DNA of 64,000 bases, from the NCBI RefSeq assembly GCF_000764305.2, contig NW_025941577.1, forward strand, positions 186,001-250,000, written 5' to 3'. The position numbers were made by a program, and so were the translations under genes. The notes under the pieces are model-generated. The model saw only the letters and a program-made list of their open reading frames with translations, ran no database searches and was not told the DNA's origin. The stretch comes from Hyalella azteca (Eukaryota > Arthropoda > Malacostraca > Amphipoda > Hyalellidae). This document shows positions 58,001-64,000 of this stretch, one piece after another; within the stretch, counting starts at the first letter, position 1; every line of letters starts with the position of its first letter.

Positions 58001-60983
58001 AATTAACCACTGGTTTCTTCTTGCTTTTTCAAGAAGCGAATCATATTTTAAACTTTGTTAAGAGAAGAAACCTGCATGCAACTAACAGCTTTATTTCTTT
58101 TCGATAAAAAAGGAGGCAATTACCATGACCCATGGAAAAATAATACTAAAAAAGGAGGTACTGGTATATATAAAATATAAGAAGGTATAGTACCTATGTA
58201 TACAGCATAGAAACAAAAAAAAAATAATTTGAAGATGAGGTGTAGTTTGAATGCTGACATTTGAAATGAATTATGGTGTAGAGATAGCATGTTACACATG
58301 TATCCACTCTTATAAATGAATGGAATTTTGAGTGCCAATGACAATGCAACTGAGATTAATACTAGGTACACATTGCAATAGGTAAAAAATGCAAAATAAA
58401 CAACTTAAAGCAAAATTTTGTTACATACAGCCAACACAAGCAATTATAAGTGAATAAATAGCAAACACACCTAGCTCGTGCTACAGAGTTGTTAAAAGAG
58501 ACATTCTTTTTATTCTTGCTTCTACGGGAACTTGTGGTGCTGTTGTTGCTGCTGAAGTGGTTTTCTTTGCGTAGTGTGCTGCTAGTAGGGACAGCACCGT
58601 ACAGCTTGCCCAGTTCTGAGCAAGTGGCAATAGTAGTTAATTTTAATAAATGTTGAAAAGAAAACAATCTAGGATAGCACCAAATAGTAGCTTCCTCAGA
58701 TCACAATGAGTGGTAACAGTGAATTCAATAACAAATGTGGACAAGAAAAAATCAAAGGCAGCACAACAAATCTATGCCCGTTTTGAGCGAGTGTAAACAT
58801 TGAAGTTAAAAGTAAATTTCTATTAGGAAATATTTATAACAATTTCAAAATGTCACGAGGTTATAACAGCAATTTTCACTATATTTGGACAAGGAAGAGA
58901 TTAAATACTACTAGTATTAAAACCTTTGATTTATATCTGCATATTAAAGGATGAAAAAATGTGGTAACACAGCACAATATTTATTGAAACAGTTGAGTGT
59001 ACATGTACATAGGTTTCAAAACAATATGCATCTGCAATAACAAAACACATCCACATCTCAAGCAATTAATCACAGTAGATTGAAATCATTAGCTCAACTT
59101 GAAAAATTCTGAAAAACACCGAGAAAGATATATAGGTAGGTACTGTTAAATTAAAGTCATGATTTAATAAACTAAAGCCAATATGAGATAGGTACATACT
59201 TTAGCATCAAACATTACATATAGGAGTCCAGCTTTTCCAGCTTTAAATACTTGCAATTTTTTTATATCATACCACTTTCAATGAGTGCAAGGTTTTGTTT
59301 CATCTCCACAATGTTATCGTGAAGTTCAGATATTTCTTGGGTGACACGAGAGCTGTGAAGAATACGAGTGCTGAGGTAGGCAAGACCTGCTCCAACTGCA
59401 ACACCAATGCCTACAGCAGCAGCCCCAACTGCTACCTGTAAGAGAACAACACAATGAAAACAAATATCATAGTAAAAAAATAATAAGCTCAAGGTAAAGA
59501 CTACCATCAAATGGGGTAATAAGGGATGGGCAGGGTAATAAGGGACAGTCCTTCAACATTTTGTAGAAATGTTGTAGCAGCTAAACTAATAAAGCTATTG
59601 CAAAAATAAAAATACCTAGTGGCATAAAGTTCAACATTTTTACTATGTAGCATAAAGCAAGTTAAGAAATCATACATTTATTACCTCTAAAAAATCCCTG
59701 AAAAAAGTGTGAAAAGTGAGATTTTGGAAAAGTACCTCTGCTAAGCAGCTAAGATCTGTAGCAGAAAAAATATTTGTCATATTGAAATATTTTACTTACA
59801 TAAAAGTTGCATTACATGAAAGTTGCATATACTGGTGTTGCCGTGTTGGCTTAAAAACGTGATTGACAGAATTTGTGTATCTTATTACAAAAAAAATGGC
59901 GGCCATTTCCGCATGATGGGGTTAGGGGTAATAAGGGACACCCCTACAGCTCCGGGGTAATAAGGGACACCCCTAAAATCACATTTACAGTGCAGCCTTT
60001 GTCAGTAAAGGCTCCAGTTAATGAAAAAAAATCAATTAACAACAAAGAATTTTGATTACATTTACCTTGCTCAGTGACAAAATTTCACTTAACATCTAAT
60101 TTCTTCCAATAATTTTACAAAAATTACAAATTTTTGCCAATGATTTTTCATGAATTTGCCCAAAAACAATCATTCTAGGTACCTGCCCTTTTTTGGTAAA
60201 TTCTGCTGCTCTGCAGTCTGCACAATATTTCTGATTGACCCTTGACAAATATTTTCTTTATTAATGAATAGAAATGGCGGTATTATTGCAGATTAACTAC
60301 ATCCAAAAAAAAAGGGTGTTTTTTTTTAATTATATGTTTTTTGGGGTGTAGATTACGAATCTGAAATCCATTTTTGGTGGTCGGCATCGGAAAACCGATT
60401 TTTTTCCGACCCAAAAATCGCGCTAAAAATGCCTAAAATCTGCGAAAGAGTGGGTAACGTAAGTTACGTAACCCCCATGTTAGTAAATAAAGGTGAGTGG
60501 GTAACGTAAGTTACGTAACCCCCATGTTAGTAAGTCGCGAAAAAAATCGGTTTTCCGATGCCGACCGCCAAAAATGAATTTCAGATTCGTAATCTACACC
60601 CCAAAAAACATATAATTAAAAAAAAAAAAACACCCTTTTTTTTGGATGTAGTTAATCTGCAATAATACCGAAATGGCATACTTTGGCCCCAAATTTTCAA
60701 GAATCTATTCTCATTTAGAGCTTTTATTGTCATATCATATAATATTATATCATAGTCAGCAATCTCAGCATCACAGTGATGTTGGTATTTGGTAAGTTCA
60801 CTAAGTTGGTTGGTGCTGAATCTTGAAATTTAAATCATAAAATAAATAATGTCTTATTTACATAATTAGCTACATCATATTCAAGTATTCACTGTCTGAA
60901 ACAAAAAATGTATCAAATAACTAGTTATCAGCATTGTAAAACAATTAAGAATTACTTACTGAGTTAGGAATTCTTGAAGACAT
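52065..60983 (-). CDS. RMDN3: Regulator of microtubule dynamics protein (RMDN3/PTPIP51-like)
   Basis: Complement, exons in transcript order: 60983-60960, 59435-59273, 58615-58471, 57857-57654, 56536-56301, 55352-55138, 54382-54287, 53833-53696, 52124-52065. All phases fit and give 426 aa. RMDN proteins are TPR-like and bind microtubules or organelle membranes; RMDN3 sits on mitochondria and tethers the ER. Residues 9-30 form a Gly/Ala/Val membrane segment, about 37-62 a short coiled coil, 90-110 a Lys/Ser/Asn linker, and 150-165 an acidic stretch with FFAT core EFFDFVP (159-165). The RMDN domain spans 179-407, with EVLWRLAKSHRNMATLEEKK, HHLLGRFCYE, LTWLERRAASALFG and RLFIAKCLVKL typical of the family. 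Exon 1 (8 codons, TCA|GTAAGT) is the least certain. The exon 5 donor is GC. RMDN2/3 rather than RMDN1 because of anchor plus FFAT. Confidence 0.88.
52806..53300. pseudogene. Penelope-like N-terminal fragments in inverted orientation
   Basis: In the last RMDN intron, a minus-strand frame (53064-52810) ends in ..KIANKTNSLVFNETCLK, and a plus-strand stretch (about 53226-53300) encodes NSLVFNETCLKEEIRPTYTN. The two share about 45 bp as an inverted repeat. The pattern (Lys/Asn-rich helix, F..C, then I.PTYTN) resembles the region just upstream of the reverse transcriptase in Penelope-like elements. Both fragments are short and dead. A small hairpin AGGGGTTATT..AATAACCCCT sits at 53197-53226. Confidence 0.5.
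53474..53735 (-). repeat. Tandem copies of RMDN exon 8 end plus donor
   Basis: The exon end and donor (plus strand GAGCCTGACATCAGCAGTAG, real copy at 53687) recur at 53571 and, diverged, at 53474 (steps 116 and 97 bp), all within the downstream intron. The unit also includes ATAATTATTGCACGCATNAT and CCTGTAATAATAA. Confidence 0.85.
54160..54297 (-). repeat. 17-bp array: RMDN exon 7 end plus donor repeated about 8 times
   Basis: Plus-strand unit GACCATGAAATGAAACA. On the coding strand this is TTTCATTTCATG|GTC. The last copy is the actual end of the CDS exon (donor GT at 54286-54285), so the array is the splice border amplified into the intron. Confidence 0.85.
55935..56367 (-). repeat. Tandem copies of RMDN exon 5 end plus GC donor
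   Basis: The exon 5 end (56301-56367) is repeated in the following intron at 56132-56205 and 55998-56070, with a fragment near 55935-55965. The two main copies keep ATGGCC.TCCT.GAGAA..AAGGGC and ..ATTTTTGAAGGC, and both read without stops over about 20 codons in the exon frame. Confidence 0.88.
56497..57060 (-). repeat. Tandem copies of RMDN exon 5 acceptor edge
   Basis: GTAGCAGCTCTGTTAGTTCT..GCC.CTCCATCTGTAA (real, 56497-56575) recurs at about 56748-56820, 56905-56955 and 56988-57060 in the upstream intron, with decreasing similarity and mutated acceptor AGs. Confidence 0.82.
57509..57678 (-). repeat. Duplicate of RMDN exon 4 donor edge
   Basis: ACTCAGAATTTTGGCTCGTG AAGG (real, about 57652-57676) is copied as ACTCAGAATTTTGACTTGTG AAGG at about 57529-57552, some 123 bp into the intron; the copy has lost the donor GT. 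Confidence 0.75.
58600..58870 (-). repeat. Degenerate copies of RMDN exon 3 acceptor edge
   Basis: CCAGTTCTGAGCAAGTGGCA..AGTTAATTTTAATAAATGTTG (58610-58655) recurs as TCAGATCACAATGAGTGGTA..GTGAATTCAATAACAAATGTGG (about 58697-58742) and GCCCGTTTTGAGCGAGTGTA..GAAGTTAAAAGTAAA (about 58776-58820). Confidence 0.7.
59514..59980. repeat. GGGGTAATAAGGGACA motif cluster in RMDN intron 1
   Basis: GGGGTAATAAGGGA occurs at about 59515, as GGGTAATAAGGGACA at 59535, 59925 and 59955. The two clusters bracket 380 bp of AT-rich DNA but are direct, not inverted. Confidence 0.65.
60279..60669. mobile_element. 391-bp foldback transposon with 8-bp TSD in RMDN intron 1
   Basis: Arms of about 130 bp beginning GGTATTATTGCAGATTAACT are inverted at the right end (..AGTTAATCTGCAATAATACC). 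GAAATGGC flanks both sides (60271-60278 and 60670-60677). The centre contains two direct copies of GTGGGTAACGTAAGTTACGT AACCCCCATG. No coding potential. 8-bp duplications occur in hAT and several other superfamilies; not resolved. Confidence 0.88.
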
Positions 60984-62119
60984 GTTTTTTGTCTAATCAA
61001 TTAATAAATTATGACAACAAAAGCTCTCAGCTTCTCACTTTGAGTCGATGTGCATTCTTTAATTCTAAGGGAAAATAAGTATGTTGGATATAGAACCGCA
61101 ACCGTGTTGCTTATTCTTTTAATTTCATGAGTGATGACTGTAGCTCTCCTTTTGTTGAAAGTATAACGTAAAAACGGATCAACTTTTTGAACGCTTAATA
61201 AAAAAGTCCTTGGAAAATTTCACCCTGATCCCACAGTGCTGCGGAGTATACTCCATCCAGGGAAATGGATCCGCATATACATTACATTTAAATAGAAAGT
61301 TATTAGTAATGAGGAGGAACGATTAACATTATCCAAGTAACGGACCCAAAAGTTTCTATTTCTCTCAGAATATGAAATATTTTGTATATATATTTTCGAA
61401 ACGAAAAGTTTCCATTATTTTATGAAAAGCAACCACATCCCTGAAAAATCAAAAGTGAATGAAAAGCAAAATCTTTTCTCTTCATTCACTGATTATTTCG
61501 GATCACTTGAAAAATTCAATGCTTAACACAGGCGCCCAGGCACCTGTGCTAAGCAATTTTGCATGGATACATAAGCAGCGAACTTTTTAGCTATTACAAT
61601 ATTTAGCGATTACGTGCACTCAGCAGGACCAACATCGGTATGGCTTGATTATTTGTATATACGGGTTCAGATCACTTGCTTTCTGTTCCTTGATAGACTC
61701 CAAGCAATAAACTTATATTAAAATAATGTTTATATTACATTCAGATACACAGCATTCACATTAACATTACAAATTAACATATATCAACATTAACATAACA
61801 TGCCACAAAATATTCAGAGTATACCGTAATTTTTATGTATACCGTAATAAGTTGAAAGGAATCGAAAATTCTATTTATAAAGACTTGAGAAAATAACCGA
61901 TAAGACGGTGTTGTAATTGTTTATGTATAAAAAGCTGCATAATTGTATGAACGATAAGCAAATCATACATTTTTATTCATATTTTATATGGACTGTAACA
62001 AAAAGAAACGGGAAATTCTTAGGGTACGATTCAATTTCCATGCGTCCGGTTTAAGTCTAAATGGTGGGGGTAAAATGCTAAGTGAGACAAATGAATATTT
62101 ATTCAAATAACTGGTACAA
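60984..62119. other. Region 5' of the RMDN gene
   Basis: Should hold the RMDN promoter on the minus strand; no core element is assignable. TTAACATTA/CATATCAACA short repeats at 61730-61800. Confidence 0.45.
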
Positions 62120-62190
62120 AGGTACGTTGTAGGGCTTGAACCCATAGTTCTAGGTTCTCGTCTTTGATTGTACCACCCGCCAGCACACAG
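62120..62190 (-). other. tRNA-like/SINE-head sequence with B box
   Basis: On the minus strand a perfect B box GGTTCAAGCCC follows GTGGTACAATCAAAGACGAG AACCTAGAACTATG, the spacing of a tRNA-derived promoter, but a full cloverleaf is not convincing. Probably a tRNA pseudogene or SINE head. Confidence 0.35.
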
Positions 62191-62458
62191 GTCCAGGCAG
62201 TGAAAGCACCAATAATATTAGTTTAGTTACCTTTATAGTTCTAGTAATAAATTATACGAATATGAATAAGTTGGTTATTGTAATAAATTTAGTAACATAA
62301 TAAATTTAGCATCAGCATTGAATTCAGTTATATAGCTAATATTGTCAATATAGTTATTGTGTTTTAGTAATACATTTCAAGATATAGTCATCGTTATACG
62401 CGGTCGTAGTGAGGTTTATGCGGATGAAAGGTTCTTTTATTATTATTATGATTAGATT

Positions 62459-62587
62459 ATGAAGCTTCCAAGCCTCAGTTATCGACGTCTGCGTGGGGAC
62501 CTCATTGAAGTATACAAGTATACTCATGGTCTATACAAGGTCCCTGAAGGGTTACTAGAATTTGAAACAAGAACCAACACCAGGGGC
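62459..62587 (+). pseudogene. LINE reverse transcriptase C-terminal fragment
   Basis: Open frame starting MKLPSLSYRRLRGDLIEVYK then ..HGLYKVPEGLLEFETRTNTRG. This is the well-known tail of CR1/jockey-type non-LTR reverse transcriptases (LPSLEYRRxRGDLIxxYK..). It is cut off on the right by the 22-bp satellite, and nothing of the RT core is seen on the left. Confidence 0.8.
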
Positions 62588-63015
62588 AGACAGACGTCGG
62601 GTGACAGGACAACAGACGTCGGATGACCGGACGACAGACATCGGATGACAGGGCGACAGACGTCGGGTGACAGGACAAAAGACGTCGGATGACAGGACAA
62701 CAGACGTCGGATGATAGGACGACAAACGTCGGATGACAGGACATCAGACGTCGGTTGACAGGACGACAGACGTCGGATGATAGGACGACAAACGTCGGGT
62801 AACAGGACAACAGACATCGGATGACAGGACGACAGACATCGGATGATAGGACAACAGACGTCGGATGATAGGATGACAAACGTCGGATGACAGGACAACA
62901 GACGTCGGATGACAGGACATCAGACGTCGGATGACAGGACAACAGACGTCGGATGACAGGACATCAGACGTCCGATGACACGACAACAGACGTCGGATGA
63001 TAGGACGACAAACGT
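62585..63015. repeat. 22-bp minisatellite, about 19 copies
   Basis: Unit CAGACGTCGGATGACAGGAC plus two bases. Lies between the LINE fragment and the Penelope-like element. Minus-strand frames of 115-146 codons (SSDVCRPVIRR-type) are repeat artefacts. Confidence 0.95.
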
Positions 63016-64000
63016 AAAAATTACTAGATTGCTTAAGTCGCAAGTTTACCAGGAATTTAAAAGCAAAGAAAGCAGCCAGAACATTAACCATTTCTTAAGA
63101 ATGAAAACGTTTCGGAGTCCAGTTTTTTTAACCGATATGTCGATGATACTTTTTTACTTTTCTAGCATCCCTCTTATGTGGCCCTTTTCTTTGATTATCT
63201 AAACCTCCAACATCAATCAATAAAATTCACCATGGAGCTTGAAACCAACAATAGTTTATCTTTTCTTGATTGTAATGTTACAAAATCTAATGGCCGTTTC
63301 CAGACCTCTGTGTTCAGAAAGTCAACGTTTACCGGTTTAAGCACCAGCTTTTTTAGTTTTTGCTCATTTCGTTTTAAATTAAATGGGATTAAACCATTAT
63401 TAAATCGTGGCTTCCGTATTTGTTCAACTCCCAATGCTATGCACACTGAATTTGAGTTTTTGCGCAGCATTTTTTCTTTAAATGGGTTTCCATCGCAACT
63501 GATTTATACTAAAATTAAGAAATTCATGTCAAGGCAATATAATTAAGTTGTTCCCGATTGTGACAGTAGGAACCTGATTTATTGTTCTTTTCCCTACTTC
63601 GGTAAAGCATCTGAGACTATGGCTAGGGAATTGAAAGATTTGATCAATAAATATCTTCCGAATGTAAATCTGCAGGTGCTATTGGTGAATAACTTCAAAA
63701 TCGGTTCGTTCTTCACGTATAAAGATGCTCTCCCTCTTTTTATGCGTTCGTCCCTAGTATATAGATACAGTTGTGCGCAGTGCGCATCAGCGTACGTCGG
63801 CATGACGTCTCGCAATTTTTACACTAGGCTGGCGGAGCATAAGGGCAGAAGTTTTAGAACGGGAACATTACTTGCGCATCCTCCTCATTCAGCTGTGCGC
63901 GTCCATGCCGAGCAGTGCAATGTTCCGGTGTCTGATAGTGATTTCAGAGTTCTAGCTTACACGACCGGTGTTAATGACCTACGGATTTTAGAATCCATGT
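63016..64000 (+). pseudogene. Penelope-like element: RT palm end and GIY-YIG endonuclease, runs off window
   Basis: In one plus frame (phase of 63133) the sequence encodes RYVDDTFLLF (RT catalytic YVDD at 63136-63147), then FFDYLNLQHQSIKFTMELE, FLDCNVT, FRKSTFTGLSTSF and the RT thumb. From about 63577 comes the C-terminal part with YSCAQCASAYVGMTSR and RLAEHKG, the GIY-YIG nuclease core with its two Cys. This RT-plus-GIY-YIG order defines EN+ Penelope-like retroelements. Two in-frame nonsense codons, TAG at 63163-63165 and TAA at 63544-63546, break it, but no frameshift is seen between 63133 and 64000. The RT N-terminal half is absent (5' truncation next to the satellite). The 3' end lies beyond the window. 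Confidence 0.92.

Noticed and set aside
62502..63091. Minus-strand 115-146-codon frames rich in SSDVCRPVIRR repeats
   Set aside because: Translation of the 22-bp satellite; the plus strand carries LINE and Penelope fragments on either side.

Overview
This is a 64-kb piece of a eukaryotic nuclear genome, most likely an arthropod and probably a malacostracan crustacean (inferred from AT-rich DNA, extreme tandem-repeat load, and the mix of Penelope, mariner and TTAA-type elements). The genes contain introns with GT-AG borders, there are no operons, and the only structural RNA recognised with confidence is a tRNA-Lys(CUU) at 2274-2346. Most long open frames are artefacts of minisatellites whose unit is a multiple of 3, or that happen to lack stops.

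Layout. 1-32 kb is gene-poor and packed with at least twenty unrelated minisatellites (units 5-103 bp), a dispersed MITE-like family (about 13 copies in the window, TIR CACTCAGARAAATGA), a 659-bp near-perfect palindromic transposon with a 6-bp target duplication (16562-17220), and a poorly assembled patch (23.1-29.0 kb) that still carries Nextera mate-pair junction adapters and a run of Ns. Two candidate orphan exons lie at 26.8 and 32.4 kb. 33.6-34.5 kb is a TTAA-flanked DNA transposon.

Three genes were reconstructed exon by exon with consistent phases. ATPSCKMT/FAM173 (35547-38328, +, 4 exons, 241 aa) is a mitochondrial lysine methyltransferase acting on the ATP synthase c subunit. GALK2 (41963-44798, +, 4 exons, one conserved block lost at a single N) is a GHMP kinase for GalNAc/galactose. 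An RMDN3/PTPIP51-like gene (60983-52065, -, 9 exons, 426 aa) has an N-terminal membrane anchor, an FFAT motif and a TPR-like domain, as expected of an ER-mitochondria tether. A deleted mariner copy lies between GALK2 and RMDN. The right end has a LINE fragment, a 22-bp satellite and a Penelope-like element with YVDD and GIY-YIG motifs and two in-frame stops.

The most striking pattern is that in all three genes the DNA across exon/intron borders (splice site plus the adjacent 15-70 nt of exon) is repeated in degenerate tandem copies that run into the flanking intron. Examples are four upstream copies of the GALK2 exon 3 acceptor at 116-bp steps, a GALK2 donor minisatellite, and a 17-bp RMDN array that is the exon 6 end plus its donor. 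Much of the intron length here seems to have been built from duplicated exon edges and decoy splice sites.
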